A stretch of 64,000 nucleotides of DNA from Lamellibrachia columna. Taxonomy: Eukaryota; Annelida; Polychaeta; Sabellida; Siboglinidae. The position numbers and the translations under genes are program-made. Positions 12,289 through 24,810 of the stretch are shown here, one piece after another. Every line of letters starts with the position of its first letter. Position 1 is the first letter of the stretch. The stretch lies in the NCBI GenBank assembly GCA_963662155.1, contig OY759267.1, forward strand, positions 14,367,489 to 14,431,488, read 5' to 3'. Under the pieces are notes generated by a model. The model saw only the letters and a list, made by a program, of their open reading frames with translations, had not been told where the DNA came from and ran no database searches.

Positions 12289-13853
12289 TAAATAAATAAC
12301 AAATAACACACTACACACACACAATAATAAATAAAGGTAACAAATAACACACTACACACACACAATAATAAATAAAGGTAACAAATAACACACTACACAC
12401 ACACAATAATAAATAAAGGTAACAAATAACACACTACACACACACAATAATAAATAAAGGTAACAAATAACACACTACACACACACAATAATAAATAAAG
12501 GTAACAAATAACACACTACACACACACAATAATAAATAAAGGTAACAAATAACATACTACACACACACAATAATAAATAAAGGTAACAAATAACATACTA
12601 CACACACACAATAATAAATAAAGGTAACAAATAACATACTACACACACAATAATAAATAAAGTAACAAATAACACACTACACACACACAATAATAAATAA
12701 AGGTAACAAATAACATACTACACACACACAATAATAAATAAAGGTAACAAATAACACACTACACACACACAATAATAAATAAAGGTAACAAATAACACAC
12801 TACACACACACAATAATAAATAAAGGTAACAAATAACACACTACACACACAATAATAAATAAAGGTAACAAATAACACACTACACACACACAATAATAAA
12901 TAAAGGTAACAAATAACACACTACACACACACAATAATAAATAAAGGTAACAAATAACACACTACACACACACAATAATAAATAAAGGTAACAAATAACA
13001 CACAACACACACACAATAATAAATAAAGGTAACAAATAACACACTACACACACACAATAATAAATAAAGGTAACAAATAACATACTACACACACACACAA
13101 TAATAAATAAAGGTAACAAATAACACACTACACACACACAATAATAAATAAAGGTAACAAATAACATACTACACACACACAATAATAAATAAAGGTAACA
13201 AATAACACACTACACACACACAATAATAAATAAAGGTAACAAATAACACACTACACACACACAATAATAAATAAAGGTAACAAATAACATACTACACACA
13301 CACACAATAATAAATAAAGGTAACAAATAACATACTACACACACACAATAATAAATAAAGGTAACAAATAACACACTACACACACACAATAATAAATAAA
13401 GGTAACAAATAACATACTACACACACACAATAATAAATAAAGGTAACAAATAACACACTACACACACACAATAATACATAAAGGTAACAAATAACACACT
13501 ACACACACACACAATAATAAATAAAGGTAACAAATAACATACAACACACACACAATAATAAATAAAGGTAACAAATAACACACTACACACACACAATAAT
13601 AAATAAAGGTAACAAATAACATACTACACACACACAATAATAAATAAAGGTAACAAATAACACACTACACACACACAATAATAAATAAAGGTAACAAATA
13701 ACATACTACACACACACACAATAATAAATAAAGGTAACAAATAACACACTACACACACACAATAATAAATAAAGGTAACAAATAACATACTACACACACA
13801 ATAATAAATAAAGGTAACAAATAACACACTACACACAAAATAATAAATAACAA
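12289..13853. repeat. 41-bp minisatellite, about 38 copies
   Basis: Unit GGTAACAAATAACACACTAC followed by ACACACACAATAATAAATAAA (41 bp). Variation is mainly CACAC versus CATAC and in CA-repeat number (units of 39, 41 and 43 bp). Minus-strand open frames through it are repeat artefacts. Confidence 0.96.
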
Positions 13854-14755
13854 CACAAAGTAAGTTATATGACACGGTCATGTTATGTGTGATAAAATGT
13901 ACACTGCATACTATAACACAGGTGCAACTATGTAATTATGATTAGCAAAGACATGCACACGCTATTGATTTGACACATACTAGTAGATCACTGACGATAC
14001 AATAACATTGAAGTCGTATTTCAATCCCACAATTGCCATGGTTTTGTAATTAATTATTACAAACTAGTCCATGCAAATAAAGATGGTATACCTTAAGTGA
14101 TTATAATGAAGGGTGTCTACCAATATAGACAACTAACGCTGTATACTACAGTGACTCACGTTTGCGTTATATTGTGGTAACACTTAAAGGCTAGTGACTC
14201 TGTGTTACTACGTGTAGGTTATAAAAGATATGTACAAAAGCTGTTACACAAGTATGTATTATATGTATAAAAAACATGATTATCTATGTGTGTCACTAGT
14301 AGTACAGTAAATTTTTTTTTATCAAGTATGGCTTTAATTTGCAAATTAAATATAAATGATCTATGAAATGCTATATCACAGCCTATACATGGATTTTCAG
14401 AAGAAAACTTGACAGAAAGGAAGAACTGCTGCATCTTGAAATTAAAGATGCAAATTGCAACTATTGCAGCACCAAGAAAAAAATGTTGTGGCTGAAAAGC
14501 TTATGATCTCACAATTCAGTTAACAATGTGTCACTCTAACTATTCAGGACTGCTCACATAATTAGCAGCTGGTCAAGGGCACACAGTGCATGACAGCTCA
14601 TTGTGCGGGAGATGTCATCTTCTATGACATCCTTCATGTGGTGCATGCATTTGCAATCAAAATTATATTTTTGAAGAATCTGAATCATAAAAGTAAATTT
14701 GTTGTATGGACTATATCATATCACTCGATCATGTTTGAAATGATGTACAGTGTAA
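13854..14755. other. Intergenic, no recognised gene
   Basis: AT-rich unique sequence. Short frames only, no recognisable domain, transposon end or repeat. Confidence 0.45.
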
Positions 14756-16262
14756 AAATGAACCAGACGGCTTACCACCAGAGGCTCTGAAAGCAGGCCC
14801 GATAACTACAACAGATATGTTGCACCATCTATTCCTGAAGATCTGGGAACAAAAGAAAGTCCCAACAGAATGAAAAACTGGATACCTTGTAAAATTGCCA
14901 AAGAAAGGTGACTTGGGAATGTGCAAGAACTGGAGAGGAAGCGCACTCATATCCGTACAAAGTAAAGTCTTCACACGCATACTACTGGACAGCAAGACAG
15001 GAGTACCCGATGAAAAGGTACGTGAAGAACAAGTTGGTTTTCGGAAAAACAAATCATGCACTGACCATATTTCTACACTGAGAATAATCATAGAACAATC
15101 AATTGAATGGCAGTCACCCCTATATATTAATTTCATAGACTCCGAGAAAGCTTTTGATAGTGTAGACAGAGACGTTATCTATATAATATAGACTACAGAA
15201 TACCAGTAAAGTTTGTGACACTAATCCAGCAGATGTACGAAAGCTCCACCTGCCAAGTTATCCATAATGGAAAACAGTCTGAGACATTTGAAGTAAAGAT
15301 TGGCGCAAGACAAGGGTGCATCGTACCTCCATTAATTGGCGCAAGACAAGGGTGCATCGTACCTCCATTAATTGGTATCATGGCGATAGACTGGATAATC
15401 AGAGAGACTATTAAATAGGGCCAAAATGTCATCCAGTGGACATTCACTAAACAGTTGGATGATCTAGATTTTGCAGACGACATCTGCCTACTGTCACATT
15501 CACACAAACAAATACAAAAGAAGTCCAGCAAATTGACGCGGGAAGCAGAAAAGACAGGCTTGAAAATAAACATACAGAAAACAAAACTACTAAAGGTGAA
15601 CAGTACACAACAGGCTAAGGTACAACTGAAGGGAAATATATAGAGGAGGACAACAAATTCACCTATCTGGGAAGTTTAGTGACAGACAAAGGAGGAAGAT
15701 GTCAAAAACAGGATTGGAAAGGCCAGGCATGCATTCCGCATTTTAAAGACAGTGTGGAATACATCATCTTTCTCAACACGAAACAAGATCAGAATATTCA
15801 ACACACACCAACGTGAAAAGTGTGCTGCTACATGACTCTAAAACATGGAGAGAAACCAAGACAACAAACCGAATGCTACAAACATTCATTAACAAATGTA
15901 TGAGATACATCCTGAAAACGAAATGGCAAGATAAAACCACAAACAAAAAAATCCGGAGGAGGACAGACCAACACAGCATCAGGAGAGAGATTGCAAGAAG
16001 AAAATGGACATGGATAGGACACACCCTCCGAAAATAAACCAACAATATCACGAGACAGGCCTTAGACTGGAACCCACAAGGAAAAAGAAAAACAGGCAGA
16101 CCCAAAACTACTTGGAGGAGATCAATTGCCGAGGAAGTAAAGAAACATGGAACCACGTGGAAAGAAATGAAGACAGCAGCAAATATCAGAGTACGTTGGG
16201 AAAGAGTAATTTCGGCCCTGTGCTCTACCTTGAGCGAAGAAGACTAAGTAAGAAAGTAAGGA
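14756..16262 (+). mobile_element. RTE-like LINE, 5'-truncated and decayed
   Basis: Translation begins at EPDGLPPEALKAG within the RT fingers, then reads LPKKGDLGMCKNWRG, EEQVGFRKNKSCTDHI, INFIDSEKAFDSVDRD, a duplicated IGARQGCIVPPL, and DDLDFADDICLLSHSH with an intact F-A-D-D active-site box. It ends in the Trp/Arg-rich tail (RRKWTWIGHTLRK, then W-P-GK-K-GRPKTTWRR) and stops near 16245 beside a TAAG-repeat tail, the usual non-LTR 3' end. Stops or frameshifts occur near 14872, 15190, 15415, 15640 and 16035. The RTE-type assignment rests on recalled family patterns. Confidence 0.85.
15299..15370 (+). repeat. Perfect 36-bp tandem duplication in the RT core
   Basis: Positions 15299-15334 and 15335-15370 are identical. 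In frame, each copy encodes IGARQGCIVPPL, the conserved RQG block of the reverse transcriptase, so the element carries this motif twice. The identity implies that the duplication is younger than the frameshifts around it. Confidence 0.95.
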
Positions 16263-17629
16263 AAAATGAATATCACATGTATGTATTTTTACAATCGCAT
16301 TAAATCTCTGCTTGCGAGCTGCGTGGTATACTTAAGCGTACAGCATCTTATGAATATGGCTGCCTTTGTATAGCTATTGTCTGTCAGTGTAAATATAAAT
16401 AAAACACTGCACCAGCCATTCTACGAACAGGCCCCTTTCACTTTTTGAAACGGACACACATTGTAGAGTAAGTTTGCACCTCACATTGCAATGATCGGGT
16501 GATATAACAGGTGAGATAACAGGCTTAGCGACACCCGATAGTTGGGCGTAAAAGTATGATGGTCTTGATAAGTTCAAAATAATGTTGAGTCTTCCTACAG
16601 TTTTCTTTCATGGTAATAGTTTTAAAAACAACCGCTGCATAAAACATAGCAAGGTATTATTATACGAAAAGTTATTTTTGTATGTCAAGTTAGGTGTTTT
16701 TTTTACGTGCGTTAGTCATTCGAACTCACAAAAATCAGCAATTATAGGTGGGGTATAAGATTGATGGGAGGTGGATTCTCGCAATTGGTGGGAGGTTGGT
16801 CCCCAAAAACAGATGGAAGATGGGAAGTTGAAATCCTTGCCACACCCCTTCAACATAGTGTGTGTAATAGAAATCGCTGTTCAAGTGTATTTAAGCTTGC
16901 CTGCATAATTGTATTATAACACGCATTAAACTTATAAATCAACGCTGCCAATTAATAATCGGTCTAGTTTGTTGACATTTTTTTCATTATTTGTTGCGAC
17001 GTTATGGCTAATGGCTATGCATTGGTAAGGCTTGGTCCTGGGTGCCGTTTTCAAAACACGGAAGATGCAAGTGCTGTAATTGATACATATCTGGATGTCG
17101 TCGAGACTCACAAATTCATTTTCACGACGTTGTAACACTCGGTTGCGGCGAAATCGCCGCCAGAATACCATGGGCCATGGGCCATGAGCATGGCACACAA
17201 CTTACGAAGCAGTTACGCGACCTCTAGCGGTGTCGTAACTTTACGAAAAATGTACGCCATATTTACGAAATATCTTAAATGTTTCGAGAATAGCACTTAC
17301 GAAAATTACGTAAAGTTACGCTGTTTCGAGAAAAAAACTACAGATACGATATTGTAAGTCGTTCGAGAATATGGGCCCGGACGAATGCCGTAGGTCCTAG
17401 CATGATCCCCCGACGTATCGCACTGCAAACAGGCGACCATGACATGAGGACGCATTGCGTTTTACTATCACTTGTCGGAATCATACCATCATACCATTCC
17501 AGTTTGGTTGGAAGCTTGCCATGTGGGACGGTGCCAAATGTTTGGGCAAAGTCAAAATCATGTAATGGCGCCTATTTGATCACCGACACCATCTATACTT
17601 ACAGGTTAGTGCCATAATAATGGGTTATT
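16263..17629. other. Gene-free stretch with a dispersed repeat and a possible Harbinger relic
   Basis: At 16747-16850 the motif GGTGGGAGGTT followed by GG-CCCCAAAAA resembles 24070-24170, so a low-copy dispersed repeat is present. On the minus strand at about 16960-17198 the frame reads WRRFRRNRVLQRRENEF then LDDIQI, which loosely recalls the N-terminal segment of HARBI1-like transposases. The adjacent 17200-17385 is full of TTACGAAA/TTCGTAA motifs and may be transposon flank. Neither is firm. Confidence 0.3.
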
Positions 17630-18260
17630 TTAGGCAATCGCCATCGGCCTTTGACTTTGTTGGTACCCATATCCCAGGCTATTCCAGTGCTGACCTGGTC
17701 CGGCGTTGAACTGAGGGACTGCCTTCGCATCCACCACAGTTTGTGGGAGTCCGTTCCACAGATCGATCACTCTGATCGAAGAAAAGAATATCTGCCTAGC
17801 CCTAGTCAACAGTCTGGCTCTCGGTTTGCCTTCCTTGACATTGTATGCCCTCGTCCTCGGCTCTGGTACTTCCAGGCTGTCCCCTTTCGAAGAATTTACT
17901 AGCCTCCACGTTTTCCAATCCATTTAATATTTTGAACGTTTCGATTAGGTCACCTCTTTGTCTCCTGCAGTACGAGTGTAGTCCCGGGTGTCTTAGACTT
18001 AGTGTCTGCTCATACGTGAGCTTCGCTAAGCTGGTTACCAGCTTAGTCTTAGTGGCTCTGCGTTGCACTTTCTCTTTAAACTGCCGATGTGTTCTAGCGA
18101 TCGAATCAATTCGTTTAGTGCTACTAGTAGCTTGGTTGTGAATCAATGTGCTCCGTTTATGATTTCGTATCTCGCTAATTTTACATGCGTTTGCATGCAA
18201 TGGGTATCGGGTTGACTGGCCTGTAATTTCGATGCATGTCGCCCTTGCCTTTTTTAACAT
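17630..18260 (-). mobile_element. CR1-like LINE 3' fragment
   Basis: The minus strand encodes KEKVQRRATKTKLV, LSLRHPGLHSYCRRQRGDLI and ETFKILNGLENV, and after a frameshift near 17880 RARQIFFSSIRVIDLWNGLP. These are the ordered C-terminal blocks of CR1 ORF2. The 3' end lies near 17630. It sits about 200 bp upstream of CTSZ copy 1. Confidence 0.85.
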
Positions 18261-18340
18261 CGATGTGACAAACTAGAGGGCGCCACTATTTTAGTGATAT
18301 AAATGGAAATCCAGTAGATGGCAAAAGCATCGCACACTGC

Positions 18341-18363
18341 TCATGTGACCCAAAGTCATGTGA
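18341..18363 (+). promoter_or_regulatory. Paired TCATGTGA boxes upstream of CTSZ copy 1
   Basis: TCATGTGA occurs at 18341-18348 and again at 18356-18363, starts 15 bp apart, and about 110-130 bp before the start codon. TCATGTGA is the M-box form of the site bound by MITF/TFE bHLH-Zip factors, which control lysosomal genes in animals. The same pair with the same spacing lies upstream of CTSZ copy 2. Function is inferred. Confidence 0.5.
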
Positions 18364-18469
18364 TTTCTCCGGTTAGACGTTGAGTAGAAAAGTGAAATAC
18401 CCTTTCTTGCTGTGAATAACCTGCATACCCTGACACCAGACCAATTTGACGCAGAGTTATCGAGTAGCT

Positions 18470-21400
18470 ATGATGGGGCACGTCATTTTATTTCAGACAT
18501 TTGTTGTAGCATGTTGCCTGGTTGTTTTAGCCCGTGCAAGCTACGTCGGGAAAGGGTGCTATGACAGCTCGTACGATAAAGGAGTGAAGACTGTCAAGTA
18601 CGTGAGTTTGTGCAGGGTGTTCTAAGCCAAGTTTTATGCCAATTAGGGGGCACCTGTTTTAGGCACACACGCGTGCACACACTATTGCGAGATTATGAGA
18701 ATACACGAATGCGATTATTATACTTGGACCTTGGTATGTCTCAACTCAAGACCCTAACCTAAGGCTAAGTCTAAGAACTATTAGCTAGAAATATTTTCTA
18801 AAAATAATATTTTATGTGGATTGACCAGACTAAAAGATTAGGAAGAAACCCCACAAGACCAATTTGAAGAGTTCTTCTAATATTTAGATGAAAGGAACGT
18901 ACAATAATTTAACAGGAAAAGATTTAACAAGATTGCCATACAAGGCAAAGACCCAGATGGCAAGTGGACAAGGAATTGGCCATTGGCGTATTGAGAGTCC
19001 AACATTTTTCAGCTATGTGTAGCCTGTCCTCCTGAGATATTTGTCAATTATTTTTACATATTTATAACATATATTGCATAATCTGTAGATGTTCCATTCA
19101 TTTATTTTCCTCTGTGAGAATGAGTTCGTTTTGATATCAAATCTACACTGATCCTTCACTAATGGCACCTTGTGTCCTCTAGTTCTACTATATTTCTTAA
19201 GTAAAAAAAAATATTTCTATCAATATTTTTGTACCCATTCAATAGTTTATAAAGCTCTTAACCTTCTTGTCTCTAGGGTTGTTTAACCACATTCTTTAAG
19301 GCAGTCTTCATAGCTAAGGTCTCTCAGTTCTGGAAGCATTTTAGTTGCTCTCCTTTGCATTCATTCTAGCGTATTTATATCCTTGTTATGATATGGTCTC
19401 AAAGCTTGTAGCTTGTACACAGTATTCTAAATGAGGCCTAAATGTTGCTCTATACAGTGGTATGATTAATGTTATGTTTCTCCTAATCAACCCAATAATT
19501 TGATTATCTTTTGCAGCTGCAATAGCACACTGTTCTGAAACTTTTATATCAGCACTTATTGTTATTCCTAAGTCCTTTTCTTTTATAGTAGTACAGTGGA
19601 ACGTCACTATTATGGTCACCCATGGGACTGGGCCAAAGTGACCTGAATAGCAAGATGACCGTATTAGTGGGACTAAATGTCCTATACTTTCCTGTTATGG
19701 AAATAATACAGGACTGAACCAGGGTGACCGTAATGGCGAGGTGACCATACCAGTGAGGTGACTGTAAACCGAGGTTCCACTGTACCTATAGTTTACATCC
19801 AAGTTCCCGTGTCCTGTGTGTAGGCATTTACATTTTCCAAAATTTAATAACGTGCCATTTTTCAGACCATTTAACTAATTTGTCTAGATCATTTTATAAA
19901 TGTTGTTTATCTCCATAATTTTAACCATTCTAAACATTTTTGTGTCATCTGCAAATTTCATTACCTTGCTTGTTATATTGTCCACGTTGTTAATAATAAT
20001 TTGAGAGAATGAATGATCTATGATAAAAGGACAATAAATTTATTAAATTGGATGCAAGAAAGTACTGATTCTCAGTGATGTGTTTTCTTCCAGAACCTAC
20101 CCACGTCCACATGAAATCCTTAAAGTCAGTGATATTCCCAAGGCTTGGGACTGGCGGAATATTAGCGGAGTGAACTATGCAAGTGCTACCAGAAATCAGC
20201 ACATCCCACAATGTATGTTGAAATAATATTTTTGCTTCCCTGGCTGCATCCTGTTGAACAATTCTCAGGCACGTCTTGCCCTGATTCCAAACATTTACAT
20301 AGGTGTTACAGAACATAACTGAAACAATTCTATGTAACAAGGTAACTGTAGAAAACTAAACATAATATGGCTTCCCGAAAATCTAATTGTTGTCATGTTT
20401 TTTTGATAAAAACATAACATAAGGACATTAATATCATATAAGTTAAACAACTCTTAGAGCCACATATCTAAATGATTTTTAAGAGAACTATATTTTTATC
20501 AATAATAATCATGCAATAATGTTTTTTGTAATAATACAATACCACGTGTACAGTTCCAGTGTCTGATGTAACCCTGCAGATAACAACATAAATGATCTGT
20601 TCCCTGTTAGACTGCGGCTCCTGCTGGGCAATGGGCACCACTAGTGCCATGTCAGATAGGATCAACATCAAGCGTAAGGGGGCCTGGCCGTCTACCTACC
20701 TCTCCGTGCAGAACGTCATCGACTGTGGTAATGCTGGATCCTGTGAGGGAGGCGGCAATCTGGGTGTTTACGCGTACGCCCACAAACACGGCATCCCTAG
20801 CGAGACATGCAACAACTACCAGGCAAAGGACCAGGGTGGGGCCCATTCACATGTGTATGAGACACTTGAGAATGTATGCAAGGTTGCCTTTTCATGTGCA
20901 TTCTTTGTAACCACATATCTGCTCAGGGATGGGAACTGGTTCTTTTTTGGTATCTGTACTTTGGATTGTTTGGTTATGCATGAAAGTTTTTAATAAATTT
21001 TTGTTTGGTGTTAACCATAAGACAGTTTAGACTGTTTTCATAAATGACCAAAAAAAATTACTTTTAATATTTTAATTAAAGTGCTTGATTTCAGACAGGT
21101 ATCAATATAATGAATGATTGAATCATAGTTTTATCTAGGATGTGAATGGCAAATAGTGAATGTGTGACCTGTTCGACTAGTCAGTAGTGACTACATCAGC
21201 CACAGTAATTAAAACTTTACTTTTACAGTCTTATGTGTTCTCCAAAGAACATGTCTGTGTGTTGAGAGAGACTAATATTTCTCTAATACAGATTGCAACC
21301 AGTTCAATCAATGTGGCAGTTGCAATTACGGAGGAAGTTGCTATAAGATTGCCAACTACACGCGCTACATGGTCGGTGACTATGGCAGCCTCTCGGGCAG

Positions 21401-23265
21401 AGACAAGATGATGGCTGAGCTCTACAAGAATGGCCCCATCAGGTATGTTTGTCAGTCATATTTGAAGTACCAAATATATATATATATATATAAACACACA
21501 TATATATATATATATAATATACCGGGTTATATATATATATATTGTGAGCGGTCAATGTGATTGTAAAGTAAGGAGTGCTGCCACCTATTGCATTTTACCA
21601 TCAATATTTTTATCATTCGTTAGGGTTATAAAATTCAAATTAGCCTGACCGTTAGTCGTATTACAGTGGTGGTCATTGATGAGGGGTCATCTATATAATG
21701 TATGTAGTCCATCAATGAAAAACGCTGTCAATAGCGATGTCCACTACTCAACCTTCCCCCATATTGTAGAATAATTGTGGAAAAATATTTGTGCATATAA
21801 TTTGTTGCCTTAGACCAGGCTCTAGCCTGCTCAAAGACGATTGGGAAAATTTATTGATGGATAAGTTCAGGGCATAATCCAGGAATAGACTGATAATGTC
21901 TAGTTTTGAAACAATTAAATTTTGTTTTTATTTCTAGCTGCGGAGTTATGGCAACAAACAAATTCGAAGCCTACAAAGGTGGAATCTACTCTGAGCATCA
22001 TTATTTTACAATGGTGAGTAAATAGCTATGACGGTGAAATGAAAAAATTGTAGATAGCAGCAACAATGTGAACATATTAGCTTAGATAATTGTCACACAC
22101 ATGCCCATAAAGTTGTTCATTAATTATGAGTGCATAATTATTGTTTTATTTTTATTGATTTATTTTTGTATTTGTTAAATTTCTATGCGATTTATCATCT
22201 TGTTATCCCACTTCAAGAATATGTTTTGTACTTTTTATTTACCATGATAATATAGCTTATCTTTTTGTGATAGCTAACATGGATATATGTTACCTCTTAA
22301 TATTACTGAGACTTGGAATACATTTTTACAGAAAATCAGTTTCTGCAACAGGCAGCAGTTGATCCCGCCTGGGTAATCTTTCAAACATGAAATTGGTTTG
22401 TGACTTATTCATGATACATGTCGATTTTGTTTACTGTTTCTGTGACAGACATCACTGCTGTTGCCTGTTTCAGATCAACCACATCATCTCCGTGGTGGGA
22501 TGGGGAGTGAGCGAGTCAGGGGTTGAATATTGGGTCGGTCGCAACTCCTGGGGGCGTCCATGGGTGAGTGTGTGGAGCGGGTGGACAGATGTCTAGTAGT
22601 GCTGACAGAGAGTGAATAGACACGGGTAGACAGGGCCAAGTCTACATGCTTACTGTATGCACACTGTATACACACACTGTATGCACACTGTATACACATT
22701 GTATGCACTGTATACACACTGTATACACACGTATGCACATATGATCTTGTACACACCAACTTGTATGGTTTACATGTAACTCTTGTGGATTCTCTTAACC
22801 ATGACGACCAACTGATGTCTAGTTTTTAAAATAAGTTGTTACCCAGTTGTCCGTGTCTAAGTTAGATTACTACACAATATTTAATAAATAAATAGAAAGA
22901 TCAACAACAAATGCTTGCCCAGTGTTATTAATATTAAAAGTGTCTGTCACAGGCAGCTTGCATGAGCAGCAGACACTTATGCTCACTTCTTCGTTTGTTC
23001 GATGTGGTAGTGCAAATATGATTTTAAAATAGTTCGTGAAATGTCATGGAGAATTTGATAATTAATGTGAACTTCGCCATCAACATATATTTTTCTGGAG
23101 GAATTAAAGAAGTTGTTTTATTTATCCGTGATGGTTTTGGAAATTGTTTTGTTTCAGGGAGAAGAGGGTTGGTTCAGGATAGTCACGAGCAAGAACAAAC
23201 ACGGCAGCCGATACAATCTCGGCATCGAGTCGTCTTGTGGATATGCTGACCCCATCCTACCATAA
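18470..23265 (+). CDS. CTSZ: Cathepsin Z (cathepsin X) copy 1, 7 exons
   Basis: Papain-family cysteine carboxypeptidase of lysosomes or secretions. I assemble exons 18470-18597, 20094-20212, 20611-20835, 21292-21442, 21938-22013, 22474-22563 and 23158-23265, giving 897 nt (298 residues plus stop) with no internal stop; human CTSZ has 303. Residues 1-23 form a signal peptide, about 24-56 a short propeptide with a lone Cys (C30) as in human cathepsin Z, and the mature enzyme starts near I57 (IPKAWDWRN). The family hallmark His-Ile-Pro mini-loop is at 79-81 (RNQHIPQYCGSCW). The catalytic triad is C87, H236 (INHIISV) and N257 (GRNSWG). All introns are GT-AG; the exon 3 donor (G|GTGGGG) is weak. 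A polyA signal AATAAA lies at 23877-23882. Intron 1 carries a CR1 LINE. No pseudogene features are seen, so it is probably functional. Confidence 0.93.
18900..19990 (-). mobile_element. CR1-like LINE in CTSZ copy 1 intron 1
   Basis: The antisense strand encodes MKFADDTKM (the RT active-site box) at about 19940-19965, [20 protein letters not shown] near 19520-19590 and [17 protein letters not shown] near 19420-19480, in the order expected for CR1 ORF2. A TA-flanked MITE at 19594-19782 splits it. The low end (18920-19250) matches the segment at 43790-44080 downstream of CTSZ copy 3. Degenerate and inactive. Confidence 0.82.
19594..19782. mobile_element. 189-bp Tc1/mariner-type MITE with TA duplication
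   Basis: The element begins CAGTGGAACGTCACTATTAT and ends with the reverse complement of CAGTGGAACCTCGGTTTACA, flanked by TA at 19592-19593 and 19783-19784. The CAGTGGAACCTCG terminus with a TA duplication is characteristic of pogo/Tigger-like mariner elements. The interior repeats GTGACC motifs and has no ORF. It is inserted in the antisense CR1 element within CTSZ intron 1. Confidence 0.85.
21470..21545. repeat. AT microsatellite in CTSZ copy 1 intron 4
   Basis: Three (AT)n blocks separated by AAACACAC and ATACCGGGTT, about 30 bp after the exon 4 donor. Confidence 0.9.
22640..22745. repeat. ACTGTATGCAC/ACTGTATACAC repeat in CTSZ copy 1 intron 6
   Basis: Degenerate tandem repeat of a 10-13 bp unit (CACTGTATGCA, CACTGTATACA), about eight copies, shortly after the exon 6 donor. 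Confidence 0.8.
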
Positions 23266-24799
23266 GACCGGTCAAACAACAAGATCGTTGTCTAGGAGAA
23301 ATACTTGCGTTGTGATTGGCAAGGATTGTTTGCTTTTATTTAACTTATGTCTAGACGCATTTTATGCAGTCGCAGCTTCCAGTACTCATTTCTGCAATTT
23401 AATACATGGTCATTTATTTCGCAAAACGTCTACTGAAAATGTTTGTTGTCAGTAACAAAATACTGGTACACAAATTATGATTGCTAAGTTGTTATGCATG
23501 TATACGAGTAACATGTATGCACACGTATGCAAAATACTAATTAGTATTTTTGTACATTTACGTAAAAGTAAATGACTTGTATAACTGTGTGTATAGTTAT
23601 ATAATATACATGTTTGTCTTGTATAGTGATGCCAATGTTTGAATAATTAGATCAATCAATGTATGAATTCACTTCAAATGATATACAGTACACAATTTCG
23701 TTATGGAATAGCATACCTTTAGGTTTTGTTTTTTGTGATGACTACACATAAAACTATTATTATATGCACACGTTGCCGGAGTGTAATATTTGTTTTGTTG
23801 TCAGATTAAATGTTTTTGACTTTTCATAAAACTTAGAATACATTCCAGAATCAAACAGTGTAGACTGTTATGTGATAATAAATGCTTATTAAAGATGTAT
23901 CTTTTTTGTGATCATATATTGTACAGCTAGTCAAACTTACACAGAGACGGGAGATAAATTGGACATTGGGGGTCAAACTTCAGATCAGAGTTTTAATATT
24001 CTAACATTTCTACATAACTGAGTATTGTTTGCAGAATCCATTGGCAGTTAGTTAATTGTTGTCAGCTGCCTGGTGGTATGGTAGGTACGAGGTTGACCTC
24101 AAAAATAGGTGGGAGGTTAGCCCCCAAAAAAGGTGGGAAATGAGACCCCTGCCATACCCTCTGTATACAAAACCATATGCATTGCATCAAACAAATCACA
24201 TTTGTCTTTATCAAGTAGTAAAAAAATGCATGGATATCAATCGTGCAGCGGGTAAACAAAATGACTCACCCGTGACTTCATCTAATCTTAATATTTTTTT
24301 ATATTTGACAATTGCGATTTTTAACAGACTAAATGTTGTTACTCATTAAGACCCGTCAACATCCTAGAGTAAAGTAGGCCCTATGTGTACTTGTTATTGG
24401 ATGGTGACCTAAGACATGAATCCACTTAAGACTCATGTCCACTACTCCTAATTATAGTTATGGAGTAGCCCGGAAGTAACCAGTAATTCAATGACTCCGA
24501 TGACCAAACACTTCAGTTTAACTAGTTAACCATGTCAACGTACTTATGTGGACAATCATACAGGACAGTTTTATCTGTTTTCGAGTAGGTACACATTGGA
24601 GAGTTGCTATCACGCTGATGTCATGTGCGTGACTCTGTGATATTAGTCGTTCACTCCTGAACGCACTGCATTCTTGACAGTTTGGTGATCGAAGGAGCAC
24701 TTGGTGGATTAGTGCTAATCAATCAGTCATTATTTTACTTCAGACAAAACACACATGCAATATGCATTGTGTCCATAGTAACAAGAAAATAAAATATAA
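23266..24799. other. CTSZ copy 1 3' UTR and intergenic sequence
   Basis: The first 620 bp is probable 3' UTR ending after AATAAA (23877-23882). At 24070-24170 lies a dispersed repeat with GGTGGGAGGTTAGCCCCCAA, shared with 16747-16850. Nothing else is recognised. Confidence 0.5.
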
Positions 24800-24810
24800 A
24801 TGTAAAAAGT

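Noticed and set aside
16932..17198. Intact Harbinger transposase
   Set aside because: Only a short N-terminal-like resemblance is visible; no catalytic region or defined termini.
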